Counted from the stretch's first letter, positions 10,028-22,274 are shown. The stretch: DNA of 64,000 nucleotides from Galeruca laticollis (GCA_963921935.1 OY998179.1:25541114-25605113); one strand, 5' to 3'. Made by a program: numbers and translations. The notes: generated from the letters alone by a model not told the origin.

Positions 10028-13000
10028 TTTCCAAATAAAGGATGCCATAAGTGCTTGTGTGCGTCTTGCATTTCTTCTATACTCGCCGTAGTACTTCCAA
10101 CTTCTGGAACGTCATCGTGTTGTTTCAGCAACTTTGGAGTATTCACAGTATCGATGAGATGTTGTTTAACCTTGAGCTTACCGCCAGACGCCGTTGAACC
10201 AGATAGATCAATAGGTTGACTGGTTGGTAGTTTAGCCGAATCACTTCCACTTGGATGCCCCCTTTCTTTCTGATGCTCCTGATGAGCAGCCGACTTTGTA
10301 AACGATTTACACGGCGCTTTTTGTTTTTGAACGTTCGTTTCTTTCCGCATAAATTGTTGGAAGTTCTGATGGAGTTGATCTTGCGAAGAAGCGCTATTCA
10401 AATTTTGCACGTATTGATGCTTTTCCGACATTTGAGAATATAAATTCGTAAAGTTTTGATTCACCTGATGCGAGGAGTGGTTCGAACTTTTAGAGATAAA
10501 AGGATTCGCGTGTTTCTGAATCATAGAATGTTTCGTATGTGAAGATTTCGTTTGATAAGAATTATAATTGCCGTACGGATTTTGGAATGCGTTTTGGTCA
10601 CTTTTGTAATACTGATTTGGATAACTGTGAGATTTGTTCGAAGACTGCATTCTTGAGCTTCTGTTAACCTGCGAGTTCGTTTTCTCTAAATAGTTTTTGA
10701 TAACGTTTTGTTCGTTTGCACTTTCGACGGACTTATTTCTTAATAATTGCGCTTGCAGCATGGCTTCTTGCCACATGTTGAATTCCATAGGATTTGCGTA
10801 ATTTAAGTGCGGTGGTATTGGGAATCCCATAGGTGATAACGGTGGTCTCATCCCCGATAATAACTCTGGCATTTGGTTCATGTATAAAGGCAAATGTGCA
10901 GAGTTTAACATTTTCATCAAATCTTGATTATTAGATAAAGCCATTGCTTCTAAATGATTCATATATGGAAACCAAGACATTTGATTGAAAGCAGCTTGAG
11001 TTGCCGAATTTATATCATTCGCTAATTCATTGAATGCTTTAAATGTTTCTGTTTTTTGAACATTATCATTAGATTGTTTCTTTTTTGTACCATTGGTGTC
11101 TGTAGATGATTTTTCGCTTAATTTTTCTTTATCTTGTTTTCTGAGTTCGCCACTAAATTTATGATTAGTGTCGACGTGTAACGTATTTTTGTTGCCTAAA
11201 ATCGATTCTAAGTGGTGTATATTAATTACCAGCATATTAGGATCTTGCATTATATGCGGAAACGCTAAAGCTTGTGGTAAACGAAGTTCTGGTCGTTCTT
11301 TAAGTAGTCGCGGGATTTCAGTACCCGGATGAATTAAAATTTGACTAAATTTTTCTTTTGGTACTAACAACGGATCCGGTACATCTATCGTGGGATCCGA
11401 AAGCAGTTGTTTTAATTGTATTAAAGGATCTACATCTGAATCGTTCTGCAATAATTCTAAAAGTTTGGGAGTTTCTATGGTAAAATTTTTCACGTTTTGA
11501 GTGTTTTCTGAATTATTTTTTTTCGGATCTAACAACGTTTTTAATGTGATATCGTTAGATTTGATTTTTTTTGTAGGCGGTTCCGATTGAGAATTATTGA
11601 TTTCCTCGGAGCAAGTAACTGTAGGGCTGGCAGATTTTCTACATTTTCCCAAATCTAACGGTTCCCTTTGAGGAGTTATCGTTACTTCTATTTTATTCGT
11701 ACTATTATTAATCAACAGTGATTCTAAAAATTTAGGTTTGCTACTTACATTAACGGTTGTTGAAACAATATCAGGTGATTGTGGAACTGCTGGTATTCCA
11801 CTAGGTTGTGGAGACTGAATAGCTTCCGAATTTTGTGAATGAGGTCTGGGGCTTACGAGTGGTTTAGGTATCGTTAAATCGGTTGGTTCCTCGATAATAT
11901 ATGTACATTCAGTATGTTTCATTGATAAATCTGTAGGAATTTCCTCTTCTTCGTCATTCGTCGAAGATTCCACTAAATTTATCAATTCGTTCACTTCTTG
12001 TTTTTCTTCTTCCGTTTCGTTTTCTATTTTTTGTTCTTCCTCGTCTTTCGAATCGGCTTCTTCGAAGAAATTTTCAAGATTATCTACCGATTTGAGGTCG
12101 TCTAAAGTATCGTTTTCCGATTGAACTTCTTTTATGATTTCTTCTATTTTATTTTTAGCTTCGTGGTTAGGATCTGAGTTTTCGGGGCTCCTCAAAGACT
12201 GTTCTAACCTAGAAAGTATATCATCCATAGCTAGGTTGTTATCGTCGTCGTCGTTATAATCACATTCTTCCGATTTGTGTTCCGGTGAATCGTCATCTTT
12301 TATCAGTTCCAATTTAGATTTTTCCGAATCGATAAGGCTATTTAACGTTTCCAAATTTTTCATGAATTCCTGATCCTCCTCAGATTGACTGAAATTATTG
12401 AACGTTACTATCGTGTCCTCGTTTGGTGTTTTATTCCATTCTTCCGATTGAATTTGTTGTTTAAATTCTAATTCGGCTACGGCGAGTAAATTATCTAATG
12501 GACTGACGTCACATATTTTATTATCGGCACTGCACTTCATATTGGGAGATTGCGCGCATTCGCTTACGACACTGTTTACATTCACATTCGGTACAATAGA
12601 GTTTTTTTCGGGAGATTGATCCGAGCTTGTTGACCTCTTTATTTGTATTGTATGGGACGGTAAAAGAGATTCCACGTTAATATTATCACTGGACATCCAC
12701 GATGGCGATGCGATAAGTTCATTTCCTTCTTCGCATTTTTGATCCATGTGTTGATCCTCATCATCTTGTTCTATGTCGGAACTTACTTGAACTCCTGTAG
12801 AACGTCGTCGAACTTTACTCTTTCGAGTTTTTTTATTTTTGTGATGATGATGATGATGATGGTGATGGAGATGTTGCTCTTTGTTAACCGCCTCCTTCAG
12901 GGTCGGCACGAGGGTTTCGGTGCGTGGAATAGCACGCCAGCCCTGCGCTGTCTTTGTAAGAAGGATCCGGTTCCTTTTGTCGTAATCCTCGCATTTCACT

Positions 13001-13497
13001 TCCACGATGCGTGTGTCTTCTTGCCGGACCCACACAAAAATCGGATTTACGCGCGGATTATGAGGAACCGACGTCGAAGTCTGCGAACTGTTTACTTCCC
13101 GGGGCTTGGTATGTTTACTACACGAACGAGTCCTGTTAACTTTGCGTCGGTCGCGTCGTCTGTCTGATTTACGATGACGCTCTGGCCTAACTTTCCGGGA
13201 GAGCGGTGCCTGTGGGGCGGCGCTCAAACCACGTGACCCTGTATTATCGATTAGTTCGACGGCAGGCTGGTTTGCCGACCGCCGTCGAGGGCGCTGTTCG
13301 CCCATAACCTCCGAACGGTTTGAGGCACAAGGGGCACACTCTCGAAGGCCCCCGTCCGAATTGCCGTCACTGTTATTATTTGAGGGTGGTCGCTTACGAA
13401 GCGCCGATATAGGAATTAAATCCGGTACCGGGGGCAAGGGCCCGCTGTTCATTGCATTCACCCTCTCGCGCACATTCCTACCCGCTGCATTTAGCAC
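10024..13497 (-). CDS. Large disordered nuclear-type protein, first coding exon
   Basis: A single open frame of 1157 codons starts at ATG 13497-13495 and reads to TGA at 10026-10024, but a consensus donor (GGAAA|GTGAGTA, exon end 10028) shows it probably splices onward two codons before that stop, so the true protein is longer. Visible features: basic N-terminus with Arg/Lys clusters (about residues 90-140); a compact ordered-looking block FVWVRQEDTRIVEVKCEDYD near residues 150-190; a run of nine or more His near 210; long acidic stretches about 400-520; and four PxDLS-like CtBP-binding motifs (PTDLSM, PTDLTI, PLDLGK, PIDLSGS near 520, 537, 614, 1095). A conserved-looking segment KERPELRLPQALAF is near 735. 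The C-terminal end is HLWHPLFG. This suggests a nuclear transcriptional co-regulator, by inference only; I do not recognise the gene. Codon use and GC content are higher than in the surrounding transposons, especially in the first 600 bp. Confidence 0.9.
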   Translation of the reverse strand: MLNAAGRNVRERVNAMNSGPLPPVPDLIPISALRKRPPSNNNSDGNSDGGLRECAPCASNRSEVMGEQRPRRRSANQPAVELIDNTGSRGLSAAPQAPLSRKVRPERHRKSDRRRDRRKVNRTRSCSKHTKPREVNSSQTSTSVPHNPRVNPIFVWVRQEDTRIVEVKCEDYDKRNRILLTKTAQGWRAIPRTETLVPTLKEAVNKEQHLHHHHHHHHHKNKKTRKSKVRRRSTGVQVSSDIEQDDEDQHMDQKCEEGNELIASPSWMSSDNINVESLLPSHTIQIKRSTSSDQSPEKNSIVPNVNVNSVVSECAQSPNMKCSADNKICDVSPLDNLLAVAELEFKQQIQSEEWNKTPNEDTIVTFNNFSQSEEDQEFMKNLETLNSLIDSEKSKLELIKDDDSPEHKSEECDYNDDDDNNLAMDDILSRLEQSLRSPENSDPNHEAKNKIEEIIKEVQSENDTLDDLKSVDNLENFFEEADSKDEEEQKIENETEEEKQEVNELINLVESSTNDEEEEIPTDLSMKHTECTYIIEEPTDLTIPKPLVSPRPHSQNSEAIQSPQPSGIPAVPQSPDIVSTTVNVSSKPKFLESLLINNSTNKIEVTITPQREPLDLGKCRKSASPTVTCSEEINNSQSEPPTKKIKSNDITLKTLLDPKKNNSENTQNVKNFTIETPKLLELLQNDSDVDPLIQLKQLLSDPTIDVPDPLLVPKEKFSQILIHPGTEIPRLLKERPELRLPQALAFPHIMQDPNMLVINIHHLESILGNKNTLHVDTNHKFSGELRKQDKEKLSEKSSTDTNGTKKKQSNDNVQKTETFKAFNELANDINSATQAAFNQMSWFPYMNHLEAMALSNNQDLMKMLNSAHLPLYMNQMPELLSGMRPPLSPMGFPIPPHLNYANPMEFNMWQEAMLQAQLLRNKSVESANEQNVIKNYLEKTNSQVNRSSRMQSSNKSHSYPNQYYKSDQNAFQNPYGNYNSYQTKSSHTKHSMIQKHANPFISKSSNHSSHQVNQNFTNLYSQMSEKHQYVQNLNSASSQDQLHQNFQQFMRKETNVQKQKAPCKSFTKSAAHQEHQKERGHPSGSDSAKLPTSQPIDLSGSTASGGKLKVKQHLIDTVNTPKLLKQHDDVPEVGSTTASIEEMQDAHKHLWHPLFGK

Positions 13498-15331
13498 ACA
13501 TCACTTTTTTTTACAATCACATTTTACTCGCTCAAAGCACTGTTTGTCCATTGTTTATGCCACATACACACAACCGTGTGATCGACCGGTAACCTATACA
13601 AATAATCATCCTAGTAAACTCTCACTCGACTGAACTCCGTAAAGTGTTCTCTCGCTTGTGCATGAGAATTTCTGTCGGGAACGACCGACGTATCTCGAAA
13701 CGAGGTCGCCTCACGAAGGTTCACAATTCTACTCGAGTTTGTTGGCCTAAAGCGGGCGTGGTCATCGAATAGGATCCACCCGGATAACGCCTACATTGCG
13801 CAATTCCTGAATATTTTCATGTTCTCCCGTCCACGAATTCCACCTGGTGTCTATGAACGCTACTATTAGGAAGAAATCGTAACCTTGACATACCGCTTTA
13901 TGGTTGGACGAAGAACTGAGGAGGTGTAACTGAAATACACAAGAATGTGTTTACAAACATTCCCCTTGAATCACAATAATTATTTCTATAAAGTTATTTA
14001 ATACTATATTCCTACTTAGATAATTGAATACTACAAATTATTAAATAGTAACGAACATTCTAACATTTTTTATTAGTAATAATAATTAAAGTAGGACCTA
14101 TAGTTTTCTAAAATACTCAATTCAAATGAAACAAAAAAAGGAAACTTGAAATAGGTAACATACCTACCTACCAGAGATAAAACAGGGATTAGAAAATTCT
14201 GTCAATGAAACTGGTTATAAAATTAAATATCATCGAAGAAATAATTTATTAAAATAGATCAATTCTATCAATTTTCACAAATGCAGCTGGATAAATGAAG
14301 TGGGAAAATAATACATTCACAATCACGAAAATCGTCAGGAAAAAAATAATTTCCTGTTAATAAATAAAGCGGAGCAGAATAACTCAGACGAGGACATAGA
14401 AGAATAAGTTAGACGTACTTTCTTGAAGATACGACAGTTTTTTAATAATTTCATAATTTCCGCTGTCGCATGGAAAAACGCAAAAATATTTTTAAAGGGA
14501 TGTACCTAGGTACGAATATTACTCATTTAGAGCCGGTTGGGAGATAAATGGAAATTTACTGGTCTAATTTATTTATAAAAAAAAGAAATAGTAGAAATAG
14601 AAGTAAGAATAACCCCTACTAAAATTTATTTTTAATAAAACTTTCTATATAGATAGATACCTACCCACTAAACAAGAAACATAACAAGTCTATTTTGTGA
14701 TGTTCTTTTTAGAGACTTTTCGTGATGGTTATTTAAAACGTTAATAAGCTATCTCCTAGATGTCTTAATTTTATTACCAACTCTATTAACATCCATGTCA
14801 TGTAAATAAAACATATTTTTGATGTACACAATAATACTTGAATTCGCAGTTACATACACATCCTATGAACTTTTTTTAGCAACTTCCTATAGGAAACTTT
14901 CATACGATGTTAATTTGTATACTTCTCACTAATGTCACATACAGAACGTTACTGTAATATTACAAATTAACATGTGTTTCTAAGATGATCACATGTTGCA
15001 GTTACTTTTACATCTTTCGAAATAATTTTTATTAACATCGTACTTATTACGTCTGTACGACGTTAGTTCATAAAACTCTCAGTAATATCTCATATTAAAC
15101 ATCACAGCAACATAAAAAAGAAGAAAACAGAAGAGGAACTGATGAACGAAACATACAGTAGTTAGTAGTTATCTGTGGAAACAAAAATGACAAGCATGAA
15201 ATGGCGGATGGTTTTCAGTTATGTGTTATATTTTATTTGCAGGAAGCACATATTTTGCAAGTAGCACTTGAATAAAGTGGTCTTCGTTTTCGTTAGTTCT
15301 TACTAAGCTACAGTTTCTATACTTAGTTATA
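13498..15331. promoter_or_regulatory. 5' region of the minus-strand gene, GC-rich near the start
   Basis: About 13500-13900 continues the GC/CpG-rich character of the first exon and should hold the 5' UTR and promoter; an initiator-like TCAGTC on the minus strand lies at 13633-13628, without a convincing downstream element. From 13900 to 15300 the sequence is AT-rich with no gene I can support. Short motifs such as ACATCxxxGATGT recur here and at 18.1-18.4 kb and may reflect a shared old repeat. Confidence 0.4.
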
Positions 15332-16638
15332 ATGGACGAGCAACAATTGTTATCGGTAAGTACCTATTCCAAAATCATAATTATTAAAACTTAATACTCA
15401 TTCAATACTTTAATCGGCTATTATACATTGAAATTCCATGTGGCGGAATTGTACACTAACATTATATTACAAAATAAGGGTTTTTTCAATTTTTAAAATA
15501 ATTTAGTTTTACCTAGTAAGTATATTTTGAAAACGATTCACAATATTTCAAATCCTAGATATGCATTATACCCTACAAAAACTTGATATTGCAATAGGGT
15601 AGATATTATTATTAATAATAAAACATGCTCCATAGCAGATATTTAAATTTAGAAGAAAACATTTTCAATGTTCAAGATGTTTCAGAAGCTACTTATACAA
15701 ATAAAATAAAAAACAAATAGTTGGTAATGATGTAATGAAAGGGAAGTAATTATTTCAGATAGTCTGATACAAACATTGTATTAAACAGTACAAAAAATAT
15801 TGAATCAAGTATCTCTAGTTTTCGTTTTTTTAGTAGTAGTCTTAGCCATCAATATAGTTTTGCAGGTTTTGAAAATTTTAACATTATTACTAACAATTCT
15901 TGTGAACAATTAGAGACTGTTTAGGACTTTAAAAACAGAAATTTCTGTTAAAAAGCTCATTTCCATTTGAAAATTCACTGAACACAATAAATAAGCTATA
16001 TTTGTTCCTTACAATGGTACCTATATTAATCTAGTTGAAGAATATGTAACTTATGATACTGAATGCTCCAGTCAACAAACAGCATTCAATTATTTATTAT
16101 TGTAGAAACACAGCTATTGGATAATCAATTGGATACAATTAATTATAAACTCATTTAACTTGATATCTTCTTCATAAGTAGTTTATACAGTGTATTAATA
16201 ATGCTTAGTTTTCATTAAGTTACAATTCCACGATGTTAATATACAATTTGTTCCAGGATGAAAATAACAAGATGAGAATAGTATATTATTTTATACAGAA
16301 AAGAAGTATGAATTTTCATAGCACACCTGAATTTACATGCCAAATGGAGTGAGGCATGGAATAGAAGGTAAACCATGAAAAGTCACTTCTTGAAATGAAA
16401 TATGTTATTATTCCTTTGAAGAACCCCGCATGTATCTTATGGAAAATGGGTCCCAGTCAATTGGCTGAAAATCAAGTTTGATGTAGTTTATGATGATCGA
16501 TCAAAGGTCTCCATGGGCACAATTTGATCTAAAGTAATTGTTTTATTAGCTGTTGTTCAGAACACCTTCAAATATTTCACAGATAAGGATTTTGAAGTCT
16601 ACGTTATGGAATGGTTGAGGCACTCGAAAAAAGTAACC
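15332..16638 (+). CDS. Possible small-exon gene start (three candidate exons)
   Basis: ATG at 15332 opens MDEQQLLS and stops being exon at 15355 with a strong donor CG|GTAAGT. After about 900 bp, a good acceptor (TTTGTTCCAG|) precedes an in-phase exon from 16257 reading DENNKMRIVYYFIQK and then a stop at 16350-16352. A further exon candidate, 16561-16638, is flanked by TTGTTCAG| and |GTAAGT and codes NTFKYFTDKDFEVYVMEWLR in an open frame of 26 codons. Between them SYGKWVPVNWLKIKFDVVYD is open. Taken together this could be the start of a divergent gene or a remnant of one; no family recognised. Confidence 0.3.
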
Positions 16639-17056
16639 GTAAGTAAACAATAGAATTTTCTTTAATCAGATTGGATTTCTGTTGATGTAACGTAATGTTT
16701 CATTAAATCTTTATGGTGTAAAATTTTTATTAGTTTTAATATAATTAAAAAACTATTCTAATAAATTTTCTGTAAACTAGCTGTAATGAATGTGTATCCG
16801 TTAAACTTTATTAATTCAGTTTCAAAGTATGTTACGTTATGGTAACTACGGATTAATATACCCCTTTCTATTTCTTGCTTTCACTGAATGTGATCAATAG
16901 TTTCCACTTTCCAGACTTGTTATGTAATATGCTTACACAATTTTTTTTTTAGGTTGGATTGCTGGACAAGATATTTTTTTTTCTAATTTTGTACCTGTTT
17001 TTTTCAAATTTACTGTACTGTTCATTAATAGTGAATAAACGTAGGATTTTTAAATG
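16639..17056. other. Unassigned AT-rich spacer
   Basis: No gene or clear repeat seen. Confidence 0.4.
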
Positions 17057-17058
17057 TA

Positions 17059-18100
17059 CAGGATGAACAACTAAGAACGACTGTAGGCCACATCTCAGAA
17101 AATAATCATGGTACAACTTTCAAAAAAATTACCTTTAGGTGAGGGATCCTGAAAAATTGCTGGAAAATATTTTGCAGTCTCTAAAATATCCGCTAGGGGT
17201 GGAATGAACACTCGAAAACATAATACTCCAAAAAAACATACTGAAGGTGTCCTAAAAATACAATTTTTGAAATCTTGATGAGATTATGAATAAATTTAAT
17301 TAACGAGATTTTTTGCCATTATTCTTCAAATAATGGGTGGGGAAGGTTCAAACTTATGAACAAATGTATAACTTTTTCGTTTTTTAACCGATATTAATGA
17401 TTTTAGCTGCATTTAAAAGTTTTTCTGTTTAATAAGATTGATAACAAAATTAGATAATTTTGTATCCACTCGGAAATTTCAAATGTAAATTGAAGCATTT
17501 TTTTATACTTGATATTGTTAATCTTATATCTTGGAATAGATTGGAATAAATTCTGATGAAAAAGGGTTAAAAAATATTTAACCCTTTTTCATCAGAATTT
17601 AAAAAATGCCTCATTATATTTGAAATTTCCGAGAAAAATGGGAAAATTGTGGACTTTTTCACAAAGCGTTGACAAAATTGTCCAATTTTGTCATTTTTGT
17701 TAAGCATTTCTTATTAAAAAGGAAAAACTCTTTCAAATGAAGCCAAAAACATGGATGTCGATTAAAAAAAAGTGTTACGACATTTGTTGTTTGGGTTGAA
17801 CCTTTCCCCACCCCTTACTTGAAGAATACAGACAAAAAGTCCCTAACTACATTTTTTCATAATCTCAACAATATATCAAACATTGTATTTCTAGGATACG
17901 TTTAGTATGTCTTTTTTGGAGATAATCACAGTATTATGTTTTTAAGTGTTCATTCCACCCCATAGGAGATATTTTAGGAACTCAAAAATATTTTCCAGCG
18001 ATTTTTCAGGGTCATTTTCCTGAAGGAATTTTTTTAAAGTTGTACTATGACTATTTTTTGAAATATGGCCGACAGCCGGCGTTCTTAGTTGTTCACCCTG
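17059..18100. mobile_element. 1.04-kb foldback MITE with TA duplication
   Basis: The two halves are imperfect inverted repeats of each other along almost the whole length. Left end CAGGATGAACAACTAAGAAC faces right end CGTTCTTAGTTGTTCACCCTG; the centre is a near-perfect palindrome (AAAAAGGGTTAAA ... TTAACCCTTTTT around 17557-17600). Both ends are bordered by TA (17057-17058, 18101-18102). No protein is encoded. The CAGGGTG-type terminus is common among non-autonomous insect elements of the Tc1/mariner group. Confidence 0.85.
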
Positions 18101-18602
18101 TATTTGCTGATTAGGCACAGAAACATCTATAGGATGTCATCCAGAATGTTTGAGGTATATTATTTAGAGGTTTATGTAATGTCCATACAACATCTACGAG
18201 AATACACTGTATTATTTTTGAAATGTCGCATTTAGATCATTGATAAGATGTTATTTTTTAGACATTGCATTAACATCGACAAGATGTTAAAAGGCATTTC
18301 AGAATGTAACAGAAATGTTGTTTTTAGTTCGTTATAAAGACTTCCTTTTGAGGAAGTTCTAGTAACATCAAAGTAATGTAAAAATGTTAACAGCCACAAG
18401 CTGGGCATAAGCGGTTGTATAGATGTGCATGTAATGAAAACAAGAGGAAAAAAAGGAAGAACATTATCACAATGTGATGTTGAATTAACATAACTGTAAT
18501 ATTTATTTTCATAGTGGGTAGGTTATAACCCTAACTTCAGCCAACTTAGGAACAGATCACATTCTTATTCTGTGTAAGTTACTAATGGAGTAGCCACGAA
18601 AA
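18101..18602. other. Unassigned spacer with GATGT/ACATC motifs
   Basis: No gene. Repeated short motifs (ACATCTATAGGATGT, AACATCGACAAGATGTTA) give local hairpins; possibly an old repeat. Confidence 0.35.
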
Positions 18603-19363
18603 ATCAGGAAACCGCCAGTAAACATAGAAAAGTATAACATGGAATCACTGGAATCAGACAGCAGAAGCTGTACGAAAACAGATTAATGCAAAAATTGAGT
18701 AGGATTGTCCTCACTAACCAAAATGTTGAAACATGCTGTAATGAAATAAAGAACTGCATACACCAGACGGCCGAAGAACCCATTGGCAAGAGGAAAACCA
18801 ACATCAATGCAAAAAACTCCACCAAACCATGGTTCTGTCAAAGAAGTGAAGGACCTCGCAGAAGTAAAGCTGAAAAGCTTTCTAACATACAAAAGCACCT
18901 TAACCCAGGAAAAACACACCGAATATATACAAAAAAGAGAATATTGGGCCAAATTTACAAGCGACATGGATCATTACAAAGAAAGGTGTGGAAGATGCTT
19001 AAAAACAGGAAAAAACCCTAAACGAATACGTACAGGTTAAAAAAGTCACTACGGAGTTGTGGAAAGAATACTACAGGATATGATGCCGAGGATACACAGA
19101 TGGCAGAAGGATACCAGACAGCATCTAACGCAACGGTTACCGAGATGGAAACAAGGGCAACTTGCACTCCAGCATACCAATTCCCATATACAAAAAAGGG
19201 GAAAACAAAGCCCGAAAACGACAGAGGAATAACTCTACTATGCTCAACAATGAAGCTGTTTACAGGGCTGCTCAAGGACAAACTAGAAGAGCAAATAAAA
19301 ACAAGACAGTTAACAAGGATTCAAAAAGAACAGATCGACAACCGATGCAATAAGGTACACCGC
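18603..19363 (+). pseudogene. RTE/craniofacial-2-like LINE, middle part (5' half)
   Basis: Reading frames on the plus strand give the endonuclease-RT linker and start of RT: EVKDLAEVKLKSFLTYKST, YWAKFTSDMDHYKER, VWKMLKNRKKP, IPIYKKG, PENDRGITLLCSTMKLFTGL and RSTTDAI (19332-19352). The order matches insect LINEs usually annotated as craniofacial development protein 2-like. Several frame changes. The frame breaks off at the left edge of a pogo-type element and resumes with RSTLFIT at 24971, so the two LINE pieces are parts of one copy split by insertion. Confidence 0.75.
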
Positions 19364-19764
19364 GGGGTAAGTGGAAATATAGGGTAAGTGGAACCCACTG
19401 CCAAAAATATTACTTTAAATAGTATAACGAGCGGCATCTGTAGGAAACAGTATTTAATGGCTTCCCCGCTCCCATTAAAATACACCTACTTCATTTATTT
19501 GATGCCTGCGTGGAGATTTTGAATGTGTTATTGCAAGGTGAATCACTTCCTCGATGTTGAGCTGTTCGCGCGCATGATGTTTTGACTGTTTATGTCGTTT
19601 AAAGTGGAGTTACATTATTTTTTCTGCCGATTCTATGGAGCAAGTGGAAACCAATAACACAGGGGCAAGTGAAGACTATGTTCCACTTGCCCCGGTGATG
19701 ATTCTTAAATTTTTATTGGGCTTTTTTTTGATAAAATGTGTTATCTATTATTGTTACAGGTAAA

Positions 19765-20703
19765 ATGGTGCAAAATTATACTAAAATAGAGCACCTGCAC
19801 CGTATTCCAAAGAACAACTGGAAGAAGTAGTGGGAGGTGATCGAAGCAGAGTGAGGACTCTACATAGAGCTTCCAAACATATATCGTATACCGAAAGCGA
19901 CCTTGTTTATTAAAATAGTCAAAGGGCAGAGAGGCATAAAGGGCACTTCAATGAGAAGACCTACAGCTATACCCTTTGACGTTAAAACTAAGATGGCAGA
20001 GTGTATATTAAGACCATGGAAAAATTGGAGTTTGGACTCTCCAAAAAGAAAATTATTTTTTCCATTGGACAGTACGTAAAAGAGAATGGGTTGAAAACTT
20101 TTTTAAGGATTCGCTTTCTGGGGACCACTACTTTATAAATTTTATAAAACGGCACCGCCTTTCCCAGAAAAAACCACAAGCTGTTCAAGTAGCTAGAAAG
20201 AAAAGTGTGGATCCTTTTGTCATTGCTGATTATTTTAATTTGTTAAAAGAAGCAACGTTAAATGTTCTTCCAGAACAAATCTATAACATGGATGAGACTA
20301 GCTTCTGTATCGATCCTACTCGGGTAAAAATCGTTGGAGAAAAAGGCAAAGCTGCTCATAGAGTTACCGCTGGAACAGGCAGGGAAAATTTTTCTGATCT
20401 AATGGGTGCTAATGCAGCTGGAGAAAAATTAACCACACTTATTATATTTAAGGGGAAAAATGTATGGGATACGTGGTTAGCAAGCAGTGAAGATGAATAT
20501 CCTGGTATGTCATCGTCAGCAACATTAAATGGGTGGATGGAAACACACACATTCGCTAATTATTTTCACCGAACCTTCTTAAATCACATTCCAAAAGAGA
20601 GACCGGTTGTTCTCGTTTATGACGGGCATTCTACCCACACCTCAATAGGTCTTATAGAAAAGGCTTTGCAGGAAAATGTAGAAAGATTAAAATTATTCCC
20701 ACA
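19765..20703 (+). pseudogene. pogo-type transposase, N-terminal and core part
   Basis: After a degraded helix-turn-helix start (MVQNYTKIEH at 19765, with stops), the frame recovers at GRPTAIPFDVKTKMAECI-like and SIGQYVKENGLKT sequence, then an open frame from 20207: DPFVIADYFNLLKEATLNVL, QIYNMDETSFCID (first catalytic D), GVTAGTGREN-like region, VLVYDGHSTHTS (second D) and ERLKLFPH. It stops at the inserted element and continues at 23561 with TSHILQPMDLSVFKPLK (third D). Dead because of stops and the insertion. Confidence 0.85.
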
Positions 20704-21744
20704 CAGAGAAAAAAATTCGCTAGCCATTAGCGAATATTCACTTGCAGCAGCAAAAAAAGTCGATTGAATAGGGGACAAATGACTTATTCATTTACCACAA
20801 AAAAAACCTTATTGCTAAAATTAAACATTTACAGTTAATATAGAGATCACTTATCATAGATATATTTCAAGTAGTCTATTTTATTTACCGTAAATTATTT
20901 AGTCGCTTACAGTTATCGACCTAGATAACTTGCTACTAGCTATTTAATATAATATCGTTTATCAAATCTGACATATTGTATACCTACCCTTAGTGATTTA
21001 TTTATTTATCTTTAATAACTTTATAACCTAGTTAAAATGTATATTTACCTTAGTAATACAGGTTATCAGGACTAATTGAAAAGTTTATTTACAGTAATCG
21101 ATTTATTTATTAACCTAAATCTTGGCACTTATATTTCCCCTATTTTAACTGCCTATAAATTCTAAACGGTTCAGGAGGGAACCATGCGATTTTCACGGAA
21201 TTGTTTCATTTTAGTAGCTACAAGTTTCGTTTGAATAGATTGATTTTTTTCTATCGTTTTCGTTTACGAAACAACAGAAATAGCGAATTTTTGACAATTT
21301 TTTCTATTGACTTTGTTAATGGAACGACCAGTATATTTTTTGTAGTTTGATAAATGATCTTCATCTATATAGCGATGGAAATTTTTCAAAATCGGTTAGC
21401 AACTGACGGAAATTGTAAAAATCCGCCATTTTAGTTTTGACGTAATCGGAAGCGATGGAAAAAATACAATCTATTCGACCAAAACTTGTACTAAAATGAA
21501 ACATTTCAGTAAAATCCGCATATTTCTATTCTGCACCACAGATTTGGAATACAAACTTCAAATTTCATATTTTTTCCATCATTAGTTTTGCATATTTGCG
21601 AAACACTCAGAAATGGGTTAAAAAAAGCAAATTCATAAAAAACATTTATTTTAAACTTATAAAAAATTAACATATGTACTTTTTTAAGCAATTAAAAAAT
21701 AACTTTTCAAAATATACAATTTACTCAAAGTAACCAAAAATAAA

Positions 21745-22110
21745 AATATGTTAAAAATAATAAGGAACGTTTTCAGTCTAAGTACATTAATACAAATCAT
21801 ACAAAAACATTTAAGTTTTAAAATGATTAATTTTCTTAACAAAAAATACGAAATTAATAAAAGTAACTTAAAAGTAGTAAGGAATTAGTTTTCAGTCTAA
21901 GTACCGACAATTCAAAAACAAGTTTTGTACTTATTAATTTTCTTAAATTAACTAAAAAGATGAAAATAAAAGTTAAAAATAGTATAAGGAACGTTTTCAG
22001 TCTAAGTACAGTACAAATCATATAGGAACACGTAAGTTTTAAAATTATTATTTTTTTTTAAATTTTACAAAATAAAAATAATAAGGAACATTTTCACACA
22101 AAAAAAATCC
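21745..22110. repeat. Imperfect tandem repeat, ~96-118 bp period
   Basis: AAGGAACGTTTTCAGTCTAA-type blocks occur at about 21761, 21880, 21986 and a shortened one at 22083, each followed by similar AT-rich filler (AAGTTTTAAAATxATTA). Confidence 0.75.
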
Positions 22111-22274
22111 TATACAGGGTACGGCTTAGAGAAATATTGAGATCCAAAAGGATTTTAAATCTGAAAATTGGTTTTAGAGATCTCTCTAATCAACGGCTGC
22201 AAACTGTGAGACATTTTAAAATATTCATTTTTCCTAAACCAAATGAAAAAGTGATTATTAATCAACCTCATATT

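Noticed and set aside
12739..13167. 142-codon plus-strand frame opposite the host exon
   Set aside because: Shadow of the minus-strand gene; its Met-rich stretch is the complement of the poly-His codons.
13628..13633. Initiator-like TCAGTC on the minus strand upstream of the host exon
   Set aside because: A single 6-base match with no downstream promoter element at the expected distance; kept only as a remark.
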